Source: Pachyseris speciosa
Lineage: Eukaryota; Cnidaria; Anthozoa; Scleractinia; Pachyseridae
Assembly (NCBI GenBank): GCA_016490735.1
Contig: JAEMWC010000032.1
Coordinates: 1,857,501-1,921,500, forward strand
Reading direction: 5' to 3'
DNA: 64,000 bases
This document shows, piece by piece, positions 1-12,544 of the stretch (position 1 is the first letter of the stretch; every line of letters starts with the position of its first letter). The notes under the pieces are model-generated. The model saw only the letters and a program-made list of their open reading frames with translations, had not been told where the DNA came from and did no database searches. Position numbers and translations under genes: made by a program.

Positions 1-3000
1 ATGCCTTTTACGCGAATTAAAAGACAGAGCTTAGAAGAAGATGAAGTTGTTGTGCTCAAAATGAAAGAAACCAACTGAATGTGAAATCTCGAGCCGCAGA
101 AAGCGCGCGAAAAATTAAGCCTCGTTTTGGTTTGGGTGTCGTACGCCTAGCTTGAGCCTACGATCTAATCGAAATCCAGTACCTGGTCAGTGGTCAACTT
201 CAAAAAAACAGCTGATCTCGATGAGGTCTTAACTTGAGCCCGCGATATAGTCACGTACTACTAGTCAGCGGATACCGCGTTTTGACAGGTGTCAATTTGC
301 CATAACGTTGACGTCCAATATCAAAAGATGTGCACAAAAAGATGTACAGAAAACGCGGGTTAAAACACACAATTAATGGGACATTTCACATCGCATACAT
401 GGAAGGGCGGACGTACGGGCGTACGGGCGTACGACGTACGTACGGTGGCCCAAACCAAATTTTCTGGAATAGATGGGTTACCATATTTTCTTAACCATGG
501 AGCTCCGCTAGAAATAAGTTCAGAAATATATGGCGGACAGTCCGTGAGTAGCTTTAAACATCATTAGCAATATCTTAACCCACTGACTCCTACACCGGCC
601 GAAACCGGCCGCACACAACTGCCATGCTTCAAAACATTGCAACTTTCTCAATCGCACGAATATTGCCTTAACTGTCAGTTGTGAGCACGAAATGGAATGT
701 CCTTTAAATTTGGATATCCAATAAATGCAAGAAACGTAGCGATTTTTACTAAATACGGCCTTTTGAATTTGGACAAGAACGAAACTGACCGTTTTTAACG
801 TCAAAGAGAAACGACGAAAATGCCCCTTTTTGCCTTCATGTTTTTTAAAGAAATGATTGTCGAAAAACCAAACTTCAACCATCATAACAAAATTCAGTCC
901 TTGTTCTAGCTTAGAAATGACTTTTTTTGTTCATATTCTTCTCCCGAGCATAGATACAGCCTTTTCTTAAAGTGCATTCAGTCCCAGTTCCGTCATTTTC
1001 AACATCTCGACCGCATTGCATGCTGGGAAGAACGAGAATTTTTGACAGCGCCCGTTCCTTCCCCCAATTCTTTCACACAGCCACTCCTATGGCGTTACAT
1101 CTCCGCCAAAAATCAGCTGTAGAGAAACAAAAAATGTTCTGGTTTCCCCGAGCGAGGCGGCCTCGATCTTCGATATGAAGAAAAAAAGCATGCCGGGTAG
1201 GCTACCAGCTTGCATGCCTGACCTTGAGTATCGGAGTTAGTCAAGCGTGAAGTTCAAACCAAAACTTGAGGTTTGAATTCAAAACTTGTGCGTCATTTCG
1301 GCCGCATCTTCGAGAAGGCTGAAAGCAAAGACTTGACGTTGAAGCGAAAAATGTAATGTTGAGGGGAAGGCTTGATCGTTCTCAGAAACTCGAATGTTCA
1401 AACGAAGGCTTGAATGTTGAAACGAAGACTAGATTGTTGAAGCGAATGGTTGATTTTTGAAGAGAAACTTCAATCCTGAATCTTGTTTAGCATCTTTGAA
1501 CTTGTATTGATGGCAATATGGTATGATGTTCAATGCAAAGAAATAGTTTCGTTTTTAAAAGTTCGTATCTAAATCCTTAACATAACGTTTAAAATGAAAA
1601 CTTGGATGTTGAAAATAAAACTTGATTTTTGGCGGAGATTTAACGCCATACACTCCGACCTACCGGCAAAAATTTCTGCTTGTGGTCATCTTCAGTGCTC
1701 ACAAATTCCAAAATATGCGGCCGGTAGGTCGAGAAATTCATCAATAGTCGAGTCCCAAAGGTACTAAGTGTCCGAGAGGCCAAATTCCCAGTTCTTCGAG
1801 TAACAAGCCAAATTCGACAACAAAGTACATACCTTGCTCGATTCTTTGAGAAAGTGGACTCTTAGCTACCGTCACGCTTAATGATGCTCATCAGGCAGCC
1901 ACTAAAGATGAAAAATGACTGTAAACGTAGCAAAAATCGCAAGCAAACCGAACTTGGGCCATTCTTGTAGCTCCGCCGATGAAAAATAGCTACGTCAGAA
2001 TGACGTTTTCAGAAACCTTGAGCCTCCAGTGCCTTAGGACAGTACCACTTTTCCATGGTAGTTTCAAATAAAGACTCACGAAATGCTATGGATCTTTTAT
2101 AGGTGGAAAATCACTCTGAAAACGTAAAAACGGTTAGGAGTCAATGGGTTAAAGTGATATTTAACAAGAAGCCCATGTAACGATTGTACCGAGCAGTGAT
2201 GTAATATGGCAGAATTTAACCTCTTGGGAGATCAGTTGCACAGCTGCATCCTTTTATTCTTTGTCATTAAACCAAACACCTGTTGATATGAAGTATTAAC
2301 GTGGTTCTACAGATAATTGTTTATTTTGATTGATTGGCTAAAATAAAGAACTGAACTGAACTAAAGAGTTAAAAAAGCAACTTTAAAAGCCCGGAGACGA
2401 ATCCTGAAGTGTAACCATTCAAATAAAAGTATTATGCTGAAGTTTAAAGAGATGTTGTTTATTATGCTGTGAATAAAGTCAGTGCTCTGGATTTTGTGCA
2501 ATCAAACCCTCTGGAGACGTTTCAATTTACCATTCAGGTGGAAGCCAATGACGGGATTTTGTGATGCAGTATGTCTATTATTTTTAACTCGGAAAATGGC
2601 AATTCGATATTTCCGAGTTCTCGGTGTGGGGCCGATTTCATTCCTTTGCTGCTTCGCTTCCTTTCAAACATTTTGTGAATCCGCTGAACAGTGCATAAAT
2701 AGCTACGGCAATGAAAACCGCCAAATGGAAAAGCAAATTTCATCAAGATACTTCTGAAGACTAAGGAAAGATATAAAAAGAAGAAGAACTTGCTTTTGAT
2801 AATTTTATCTGGGAGAACGGAACAGAGAGATTCGGGGCCTTTGTTTTGAAGAGGGCTGTTACACTTAAATTCCAGACCCTCCCAAGCCGGGACAATCTAA
2901 TTTTCGCGGGTCATGTGTCGCGGCTAAATTGTCGCGGGTCGCGGGTGAATTGTCGTGAGAAACTAGCGCTCGTCTAATCTCTTGTTTGTTTGAACGTGCT

Positions 3001-5160
3001 CGTGCCACGTGGAAGTGACGGATATAGAAGCTAAACTTGAGCTTTTTTTTTTAACAGCTTTTCCGTCTATCTCAGATAGTATAACAAAGTACCTAAAATA
3101 ATTGAGTAAGTGCAAGACTAGCTTGCACTACAACTAAAGGACAAGTGTTAATGAGATTATAGACCTGATAGAGTGGAACAACGGTCACCTCTCGACGTCG
3201 GCCGCTTTTTTCTCCCAGCGGATACTCTCACTCACTCACGACCACTCTCTACAACAGCCACTTACCTTTGTTTTATAAAGAAATAAAGTGAACATGGACT
3301 TTTTAACTGTTCTTAATTTGACTTCTTTTACTAAGTTTCAATAGCTTGTGGGGCAGCTGTCATAAAAGTGAAATGCTATAGTGTCTCTCCTATTCATCCT
3401 ATTCATTCCTTTCTATTTGTTCCATTCCATATCACTCCAACCCACCCAAAGTCAACTGCCAAACCTAACCCCCACCCCCATCCTGTGTTCTTTCCATTTT
3501 GAGCAGCACGCGTTTAGGGGCGCGCGTTCGAGACGTTTCAAGAAATTTAAAGAGCTCGCTGTTCAGCATTCCTTCACTTTTTGTATCTATCAGTCCTGAA
3601 TTTAAAAAGAAAGCACTCTGTTCAGTTACTTTACGAACTATTGAATATCTCAAAATTTTTCTTACCAAAAGAAGGTCACTTCGATGTCCGGCGAATGATA
3701 CTCGGCTGAAATTAAGACTTTCATAAATTTGCCTTCGAATTGTCACCATTTCTGTTGAAAAGGTTGCAAAGAATCTTAGCCTACGTCGCAGAAGAATTGC
3801 AGAGGAAAATATACACCAATATTTAAATTATAGTCATTAAAAGTTGTAAGTTATAAGGTTACAGTACCATAATCCTTCGGGGAACAAACTTTTCAAATTA
3901 AATTTGAGTTTTGCGCTGTTTGTTTAGAAGAAATTAATTAATGTAGCAAATGGCAAAGAAAAATTAGAAAATGAGTAAACGAAGGCTATTCAAGCTAAAA
4001 AATTGGCTTTTGGAGCGGTTAATAATGGATAAAGGTGTCGAATTTCGGTAATTCCAGTTAGGGATCTAGCAGTCTTTTGACAATTTTCGCGCGAAGCTTC
4101 AACCTGGATCTCGAATTGCATATTTTGTTTACATCAACATTCGAACCGATTTCCAGACGGTTGTTTTGGTTTTATTTTCACCAAACCTATTCCTTCTGAT
4201 AATAATATAACCAAAAGATGAATACTCCGTCTGTCGCTGAACATGCAATTAACTTTCCCGCGATAGAATGAGGCTAGTTTTTCACGTATCCTCTTCCGAG
4301 AGTTTTTCGGTGTCCTCTATTGGTCAGCGGCACTTTGGCACCATTAACACCATACACCTTCAATGAGTTGTGAAAACTGTGCAAATCAATTAAATTGTCA
4401 AAGTAAATATTTCGCCACGATTCCGGGATTCCGTTAAATACAAACGGGCTTAGTAAATTTAAGTAAAATTCTCCCCAAAGTATTACAGAAAAGACAAAGT
4501 TGCCATTCTCTGCAACCCTGTAAACAGCCATTCTATGGTGTATAAACTCAACGCGAAGCCATCCGAGTTATTTTAAAAAGTCTAAAATTACTATGACAAC
4601 AATTTACGGAGAGATTACAGTATCCCTTTGTGAAAAAGCGAAGTTCAAATTTATTTTTTTAAATACTGCAGAATTTGTTGAGGCTAAACAATTCCTTAAC
4701 CTATTAAAAGGCTTTCTTTTCTCTGTATCGATTTGCATAATGTTACTGTCACAATCTGAATAATACCAAATGTTCAAAGCCGCTACTCTAACGAAAGTTT
4801 GAAAAGCGCAAGAGAGCTTTTATATCAGTTGTAGTAACTATCGAAAGCTGAACATTGTAAATAAGCCGTTTTGTTTAGGAGATTTCGTGACAGTATTTCT
4901 GAACTGTGAACTGTCTAGGGTAGGAAAACCACAAGTGATTGTACTTGAGACCGAAGTGACATTGACATTGCATGAATTGTTATACCCCTCTAACAATAAG
5001 AGAAGGACATGTGCTCGAAGATCTGAATGTAAGTTGAGGTCTTAGTAAGTTTTGTTGTGGATGTTTTGCTGTGAAAGTAGCAGATAGCAGGCAAAATAAA
5101 CCGAAGATAGAAGCCCGAATCAGTGTGAGTCCGAACAGTACCTGTGAGATCTAGTGCTGG
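1..5160. other. gene-poor host sequence
   Basis: No convincing gene was found. ORFs are short, overlap on both strands and lack recognisable motifs or good splice-site pairs. Bases 1-78 read as a 25-codon ORF (MPFTRIKRQS..., stop TGA) that starts exactly at the window edge and could be the tail of a terminal exon, but nothing supports that beyond being open. The rest is AT-rich non-coding sequence. Confidence 0.6.
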
Positions 5161-5164
5161 TTTA

Positions 5165-5330
5165 ATAAAGATCAGGCCTCGGATGTTCAACCGGAGCGGA
5201 TAACTCTTATCCAGCGGATAAATCGCTATCCGGCGGATAACATTTATCCAATTGCGTCATTCCGGTTGTTCGAAGCTTAGATAACGCTATCCAGCGGACA
5301 AAGTTATCCACATCTAGGTAGGTGGAATAA
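5165..5330. repeat. palindromic GGATAA/TTATCC repeat cluster
   Basis: Alternating GGATAA and TTATCC words recur at about 15-25 base spacing (GCGGATAACTCTTATCC, AGCGGATAAATCGCTATCC and so on), so the segment can fold on itself. This looks like part of a dispersed non-autonomous repeat. No ORF is associated. Confidence 0.5.
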
Positions 5331-5469
5331 TTACCCGGGCTGCGCGCGTCTCGCGCGGCGCGGGTCATAAACTACCGACGGTTCTTCTTTTTCGTCGTCG
5401 AGTATCATCCACAAATGGCACTTCCGGCGTTCTTGCGCAAGCGCTAATTATTTTTAACAACAGTTGATG

Positions 5470-6000
5470 CGTGTTGTCACGTATGGGAAAATGTCGATTC
5501 ATCTTGCGGCTTTTGAAGTCTGAACAAACAATATGTTAAGAGAAGTGTCTATGCAAATGTTTGGAAGTTCAACGGCGAGAAGAAAGTTTTTAACATGAGT
5601 AAACTTAACGGCAGATGGACCGCCGTGTTTCCCCGTGTCTGCTTCAGTAGACAGCGAGTAGTCTCTAATTTTGGCGACGGATTGTGGGGGCACGTGCGCG
5701 CGCGAAGTTGCGAGGAGACGCGACGCGAGGGGAGCGCCAAAAATTAGAGACTACAGACAAAGGGAGTTTGACCTTTCACGGCCGAGTGATTCGAGTGTAA
5801 ATCTCATATCAACAGCAAGAATGATGCCTGTTGTCACGTATCGGAAAACGTCGATTCACCTTGTGTCTTTGAAGTCTGAACAACTAATATGTTAAGACAA
5901 GTGTCTATACGAATGTTTGCAAGTTCAACAGCGAGAAGAAAGCTTTTAACATGACCAAAATTTAACTCCAGATGGACTGCCGTGTTCCCGTATCCGCTCC
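5470..6000. repeat. two direct copies of a ~175-bp repeat
   Basis: Positions 5470-5645 and 5826-6000 are clearly the same sequence with scattered substitutions. Both run from TTGTCACGTATNGGAAAA through GAAGTCTGAACAA to AGATGGACNGCCGTGTT, in the same orientation, about 356 bases apart. The copies are diverged, so the duplication is not recent. The small ORFs here are repeat-derived and I do not call them genes. Confidence 0.65.
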
Positions 6001-6915
6001 ATTGAGATGTACATTTTGTTGAATAACTCAAGTACGGGATATCACACACCCCTGAGACTTTGACAGGTAGTTTATTTACTATTTTGCCACAATATCTCAA
6101 TTTCTGGACTTTAATTTTTGAATGATAAGCGATTATATTTTACAAATGTACTAGCGTCCCTTGAAACTGTCCAGAAACGTTCCTTTCTTGTGTTTCAAAT
6201 GACCCTGGATTGACGTATTTGTAAACAGTTTCACTCTGCTAATTAATTTTCTACTCACATTTCACCGAGACTCCATTCACATTTATGCGAAAAAATCCAA
6301 CATCGTTCGATAAGCGTTTCCTTTCTCAAACAATTAGCCATCGAAGCGAAAACAAGTGTGCTTAGTTTTTTTTTTTTTGGAATCAATACACTATTTTTAT
6401 CATCTTGCATAACGATAAACTCTGTGGCCTAAAGGTCATTGTTCCTGCCTGTGATGCAGCTAACCCGTGTTCGATGTCTTTTAGTGGTATATATCACGGG
6501 CTTTATTTTTCTTTTTCTTGTTCTTTTAGAAATATTTTTTACAAGTGTTATAATTATTGTGCTCAATGGTTGAGCACAATAAATATATGTTGATAGGGGT
6601 CTAAAGAAATAGACTCCAACACAAGCTAAACACAATGCGTCCTATGTAAGAAAGACAGACTTCCCTCTGTTCTTTTGTTTAGCACTAAGTTAGGGATACA
6701 ATACTGTTTTTTGCAAGCCCGGGTTTTGGCTAATTGTAGCCTCTTGTTATTTATCCACTGGATAAAACTGTTGAAAAACAGACATGGCTGCTCGAACAAT
6801 CATCCATTTACAAAATAAAAGTACCTGGAAACCCTAAAGAAATCTCTAACAATAATATCGCTCTAGAGAGAACGTTTTTCGAGAACAGCAACAATGATGA
6901 CCTCATACTTTCCCG
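6001..6915. other. no gene seen
   Basis: AT-rich non-coding sequence. Small overlapping ORFs on both strands near 6405-6635 have no motif and shadow one another. Confidence 0.5.
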
Positions 6916-6955
6916 CCATCTAAAAATAACACTTAAAAGAGTTATTTTTAGATGG
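6916..6955. repeat. perfect 15-bp inverted repeat
   Basis: CCATCTAAAAATAAC and its exact reverse complement enclose a 10-base loop. This could be a hairpin or the remains of a miniature inverted-repeat element. Confidence 0.7.
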
Positions 6956-7167
6956 CTTCACAAATCTGGCATCAGTCATCGTTCGTCAGTTGCTCAACAC
7001 GTCGTTAGCTAGCGTTGCCTAAAGATTTATTTGGCTTTTAAAGAATAGACCTTTCCACGGTTTATGACGCTATTTTGACTGGGGGGGGGGGGGGAGGCGG
7101 GAAACCCGACTAAAATTACAGTAAATGTGTGGGATTTTGGTCGACTTTGAACCGCTTAGGGTTGGCA

Positions 7168-7395
7168 GGGATGGCGTAGTGGTGAGAGCACGCGCCTCCC
7201 ACCAATGTGGTACCGGGTTCGATTCCCGGTGACGCCATAAGTGGGCTGAGTTTGTGTTGGTTCTCGACCCTGCTCCGAGGGCTTTTCTCCGGGTACTCTG
7301 GTTTTCCTCCCTCAGCAAAAACCAGCATACGGCTTCTTCGAACTGGCTGTAGGCTGTGGTCCAAGGTCATACATGAGGGTGTCAGTGGGGTATAG
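7168..7395 (+). repeat. tRNA-derived SINE
   Basis: The first ~70 bases look like a tRNA: an A-box-like stretch (TGGCGTAGTGGTGAGAGC) and a B box (GGTTCGATTCC, about 7216-7226) at the usual spacing, followed by a non-tRNA body with GCTTTTCTCCGGGTACTCTGG. I recognise this arrangement as a common short interspersed repeat in coral and anemone DNA, which is the main sequence-level hint to the host. A G-run directly precedes it at 7081-7094. It is too diverged in the acceptor stem to be called a functional tRNA. Confidence 0.7.
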
Positions 7396-8937
7396 CTCTA
7401 GTCAGTTAACAGCTAAAAAAAAGCCATTTAGTCAGTAATCTGTTAGAAAAAATGGATTTAGTCAGTAAACAGCAAAAAAGGAGATTAATCAGTTAATTTA
7501 TATGATTTCATGACTTTTATAAGCTGTAGATGGTCTCCTCTTGCAAAGTAAGCCATGCATGATTGAAATAAAATCATTTAAATGACATACTTTTGTTTAC
7601 TGTATTGCACAATTAATGCTCCATTGATCTCGTTTGTACTCCCACGTGTATGAGCGATGTTGAAGACCTTTATGACTGAACACTAAGAATAATTTCTGGA
7701 ATGTCACATGTACTTTCTTTTTTTTCTGCAAAATGATCAACAATTACCCTTCACTTGTGCGTAGCTCTGAACTGAAAACAAATACTATATTAATAATGCC
7801 TTTAAAGAAAACAGACTTAATTTGTAAAGAAACAAACAGGCCAACTAATGCAACTACGTAATGACAACCTGACAAACCTGTCGAGTTAAAGATTGCAAGT
7901 TGTGGTTTGTTTCTATTCTCAGTGTAGAATGTTTCTGATGTAATCCGCATGTAATTGGTCGCAACACAGTAAACATTACCTAAAGTTAAGGTTTCGTGGT
8001 CTGCTATAAGGTCCTTTGTGCAATTATATAATCTAGCCTTGCAAGTCCAGTCTAACAACTGCTCTAATTTGGCAGTGACTTGTTCCTGTGGCTGACGTTG
8101 ACCTCGCCAAACGAGAGAATTTGAGTTCGAAGCAATTAACCCCGAGCTCCCTCGCTTTCTCTTTCACGCCGAGAAAACTCTCTACGTGGCGTTTGAAGTT
8201 ATTGAAGCTGCTTAAGTCATACCGAAAAGAAATTCTTGAACGAAAACATTCGATAATAACTTGCGAGTTAATCACACCTCTAATGGCTGTCAATGTTTGC
8301 GAGGTCTTGCAAAGCGGATAGAGAAGCCTGGGACTGGTAACAAAAACCGCAGGCAGAGCACAGGCTCGGAGCATGTTACGAAACATTCTCGTCCCTCGAG
8401 TCTTCGCTCCGTACTGCGCAGGCTTGACGAAACGAGAGACTCTCGAAAGATCCGATAGGTTGACGATTCTTATTGGCTTTTTCAAACAATTCAAATAAAC
8501 GGAAGTAAAACAGAACTCTTACAAACTCTATGAACCCTAAGTATGCGCAGTTCAGCCGGAAGTCCGATATTTTCGGACTTTCAAATCGGATCTTTCCAGG
8601 GTCGTTCGTTTCCCGACCGCTGATCAAGGGGAACGAAGACCCTGGGTACGAGGTTGGTCACGAAATGGGAGGGAATAGGGGAAGTCATGCAATCTCCAAC
8701 AGGACACGCAACATACGAAAGAGAGGGTACAAAAAGCCTCCAGAAGTGTTAGAAGGGGTCAAAGTAAACTAAAATTTTACATTTTTCCTCACTAAGGTTG
8801 TTATTTATCCCAGAAAGTCTGCATGCTTTGGTCGTTAAGTACCGCATACCCTAAAAAGTCGATCTTCTTTTATACATTAGTCAGTTCATATTTTGTTGTT
8901 TATACGGTTACGATAGCCAAAAAACGTCTTTATACGC
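7396..8937. other. no gene seen; short degenerate repeats
   Basis: 7396-7500 has a loose tandem repeat around GTCAGTTAACAGC / GTCAGTAAACAGC. The overlapping ORFs at 8033-8772 (both strands) show no domain, no splice context and no agreement in frame, and I treat them as chance or repeat ORFs. Confidence 0.5.
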
Positions 8938-9456
8938 TAAGGGCAAGGGCCGATACAACGTAGAATGGTTTTAAGTTTTGTGTACTATATTTCGGCTGGC
9001 CAAACCAGCCTTCTTCAGGTACAATGAGAATTTACATTGGAAGGGGTGTTTATGTAGTTATATACCGGAAAAACGTAAAACTAAAATGATTGACAGTGTA
9101 AAATAAAATACTAGAAAAAAGGTAAACTTATAAGAAAAAATTAACTAATATGTTTCTTCGCGGATGTTAAGACCTTCAGGATCAATTGTTCTGCCTTTTG
9201 AAATAAAAAAAGCTTCCCTAGCCTTAACATCCGCGAAGAAACATATTAGTTAATTTTTTCTTATAAGTTTACCTTTTTTCTAGTATTTTATTTTACACTG
9301 TCAATCATTTTAGTTTTACGTGTTTCCGGTATATAACTACATAAACACCCCTTCCAATGTAAATTCTCATTGTACCTGAAGAAGGCTGGTTTGGCCAGCC
9401 GAAATATAGTACACAAAACTTAAAACCATTCTACGTTGTATCGGCCCTTGCTCTTA
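8938..9456. repeat. large fold-back (inverted repeat) element
   Basis: Arms of about 234 bp (8938-9171 and 9223-9456) are nearly perfect reverse complements around a 51-base spacer. The arm contains GGCCGATACAACGTAGAATGG, the palindrome-like CTGGCCAAACCAGCC and CGCGGATGTTAAG at its inner edge. There is no coding capacity. It is either a fold-back transposon or two head-to-head copies of one repeat, and the arm similarity implies it is young. Confidence 0.8.
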
Positions 9457-9676
9457 CACTCTCTGTTGATTTTATTAAGCCCATCAGATCACCAGTTTGA
9501 TCCAACGTATACCAGCAGGATTATTGTCCACGGTTGCTTGCTTGAACATTTGATATTTATACGCTAAACAGTTAACCCCATTGACACTCTCATACATGGA
9601 CCGTATAGCGGCTGCCAGAGGCGCTTGTTGAGCTGCGTCCTTGCTGTACTTTGCGAGGACGATTAGCTCAGACAGT

Positions 9677-9678
9677 TA

Positions 9679-9741
<63 letters not shown>

Positions 9742-9818
9742 GTTATCGTTATCGTTATCGTTATCGTTATCGTTATCGTTATCGTTATCGTTATTATTAT
9801 CATTATTATTATTTATTA
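9677..9818. repeat. microsatellite (TTA)n then (CGTTAT)n
   Basis: Uninterrupted ATT triplets change into CATTAT and then CGTTAT hexamers and back to ATT. An ORF through it (9651-9917) is a tyrosine/arginine repeat artefact. Confidence 0.95.
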
Positions 9819-11482
9819 TTTACATTATCAACTCCGTTGATAAACCAAATTTTCGTGCCTACATGTGCGATATCTCTAGCGGCTGTCTTGATTCTCAGTG
9901 CGTTTTGTCGGTTTTAATGCTTTACAGCTGAAATATCCCGCTTCAAAACACCATGTTATGTTCAACGCTGAACTTCTATTACCGCCAAATAACTTTCAAT
10001 ACTCCGAACCCACCAATTCCTCTTCTCCTTTTCATTCACCTTTCGTTTCTACTATAATCCAATTCAACCAGAAGGTGACTCACGGAAATCTTTGATTTAA
10101 TAACAAATGGAAATTCTTGGCGATAACCAATTATTTCTAAGCAACAATTCACTCCAATTGAAGTTCTTCTTTAGAATATGTAAATATTGCAGTTGGATCA
10201 GCACAAGCCGCCAACTGTTTTTTCATTAGGAACAGTTCAACTTGTTCAGGACTTTTCAATTCTACTTGAAGCCGTTGTACCGTCGTTCAAAGGTAAACAA
10301 TTCTGTTAAATTAATCTGCAGAGGTTCAGTCAAACCATTTGAAGTCACAAACTTGGCTGATACAGTTGTCAGGTGTGAAATCCATACCTGGTTATTAATG
10401 AAAGCATATTAACCACATGGAGCCGATTCAACGGCGAGTTTTTGGACTTATTTGCGGGTGGGATATAACATATCAGGACTAAGGATAGAGGAGCTCAAGT
10501 GGCCATCCCTACTGCTAAGAAGCTAGAAGTTTCTCTGTTTGGTGCGGATGTACAAAATCATATTCGGGCATTGTGACATAGACCCTGTTAAATTTCTAAT
10601 TTCTAATTTCTAAACCCGTAAGAATCGTGACTTTAAAATAAGACCAAATATTTTCCGTACAAACTATTTAAATTTTCATTTGAAACAAGCACCTGCTTTA
10701 AATTTTCTTAAATATTCTCTTTTAGATTCCTTGCACTGAGTTGTGAATATTTTTATGTACATATCATCTTAAGATTTTTAATAGCATTGTATTTTTAATC
10801 CGCAAGCTATACTTAGCCAGAATGGATAGTTCGTGTGTATGTTTTAGGCGTTCCTCAAAAGGAAAAAGCGGGTTTGAAAGAGGTTTAAAATAAAAAAAAA
10901 TTCAAAAAAATAAAATAAAATTCAAAAGCATTTCAGTAACTTAATGTTAATGTTTATAATGTTAATATTTGCCACACCTTACAACAGGAATGGCGACATC
11001 TTAAAATTCTTAAAAGATTGTGTTTTTCCCTTAAGGTAGACACTTCCCAGCACATTTATTTTGATGGATCATCACTACCAGTTTTTTATAAGTTTTTACC
11101 TTGATAGCGGTATCAAATAAATGCCCAATGATTGGTAAACAAGTTATGGATTTTTTTTCCATTCATTAAGTTTCCATAGCGACACCAAAAATACCCCTAA
11201 TAGACCTTTTTAGCTTGAAGATTTTGTTTTCCCCACGTAGACCATGTGATGTTACCCTAGAGAACTATTTCTTTGAAATTTCGCCGTACTGACGTGCATA
11301 TGTACGAATAATTTCTGACAAGACAAAAGGCGAATCCCCTTGGCAGATCACTACGTTGGGAAAACAAAATCTACAAGCTACAAAGGTCTATTTTAGCTTT
11401 AAGCGATAATAAATCGAAAACGAGCTAGGTGACCCATTTCTTATTGTCGGGAAATAGTTAGCATAATAAAATACAACAGTTT
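9819..11482. other. no gene seen
   Basis: AT-rich non-coding sequence upstream of the sulfotransferase gene; no ORF with recognisable motifs. Confidence 0.5.
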
Positions 11483-11583
11483 TCAAAGTTTAAAAACAAT
11501 GTAGCAGAGGATTCAAAGCCACCTTAACTTTTCACAAATTTAAGGTGGCTGTGAATCCGCTCCTACAATTTTTAAAACTTTGC
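11483..11583. repeat. ~45-bp-arm hairpin, MITE-like
   Basis: CAAAGTTTAAAAACAATGTAG through GCCACCTTAA is mirrored by TTAAGGTGGC through AATTTTTAAAACTTTG on the other side of a short loop, with a few mismatches. Confidence 0.6.
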
Positions 11584-11943
11584 AAAATTTTGAATCTTGA
11601 CACGCTTATTCCTTTTTGAACAATAAAAAAATAGGGCTCAGGGAGCTCCTTTTCTGTTATTGTGATTCACACTAACACTACCTGAGCATTTGCTGAATAT
11701 CACGCACTGCCCACGTGCTGCTGTATCCGGCGCAAGCAACAACTGCGGAATGCCGGTCGGGATACATTTGAAGTTTATCAGGGGCACGTGACCAAGAATC
11801 AACCAAGCACAGTGCTCGTTTTCTTGAGTGAACTTTTAGGTATAAAAACATTGCAAATTATTTAATTCCAAATTATCGTAAATCGAGCTGAAAAAGATTA
11901 AAAGGACAATATTATTCACGTTTCCCTCCAGACCTAGGTCATC

Positions 11944-12513
11944 ATGTGGTCAAGACCTTGTGTGCAGGCCCGTGGAGTTGTGGCTGTGATAATTATTGCT
12001 GGATTTCTACTGGCCGGCTTTATGGCAACTTGGAGGAACCAAACTCTTTACTTCATCATGAAACAATGCTCACCAAGTCACAATTATGGTAAGGATAATT
12101 AACAATCATTCTACGAGGGCGCACTGGATATAATGTGATAAATAACCAATCCCGCAATCTCAGAGGAGAGACCCTGGGAACGAGGTTGGCAATCCCGAGT
12201 AGAATAATTGTTTTATGAAAAACTCTACGACACATAATTGAGAATCTGAACAAAAATAGTGAAAGAAAGGAACCCAGAGAAAGAGAATACCGAAAGAAAG
12301 GAAACATTTGGCATAACTAAACAAAAGAGCGCGAGGATCGTTGCAACGTTTCTGAGCAAACTTGAGTGAATTCAATGAAACTGTCCGAGAACAACGTAGA
12401 AGCTTCACTTTTGGAAAACGCGCTGAGTTTAGGTGCTCGGAACTGTTGTAAAGGGTCAGTGGTTTCGTAAAAAATTGTATAATAATAATAATAATAATAA
12501 CAATAATAACAAC

Positions 12514-12544
<31 letters not shown>

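Noticed and set aside
7168..7238. Functional tRNA gene
   Set aside because: A and B boxes are present but acceptor pairing is poor and a SINE body follows.
8033..8772. Cluster of ORFs on both strands, longest 153 residues
   Set aside because: Mutually overlapping, no domain or splice context; composition of dispersed repeats.
9651..9917. 88-residue ORF with long tyrosine/arginine repeats
   Set aside because: It is a translation of the TTA/CGTTAT microsatellite.
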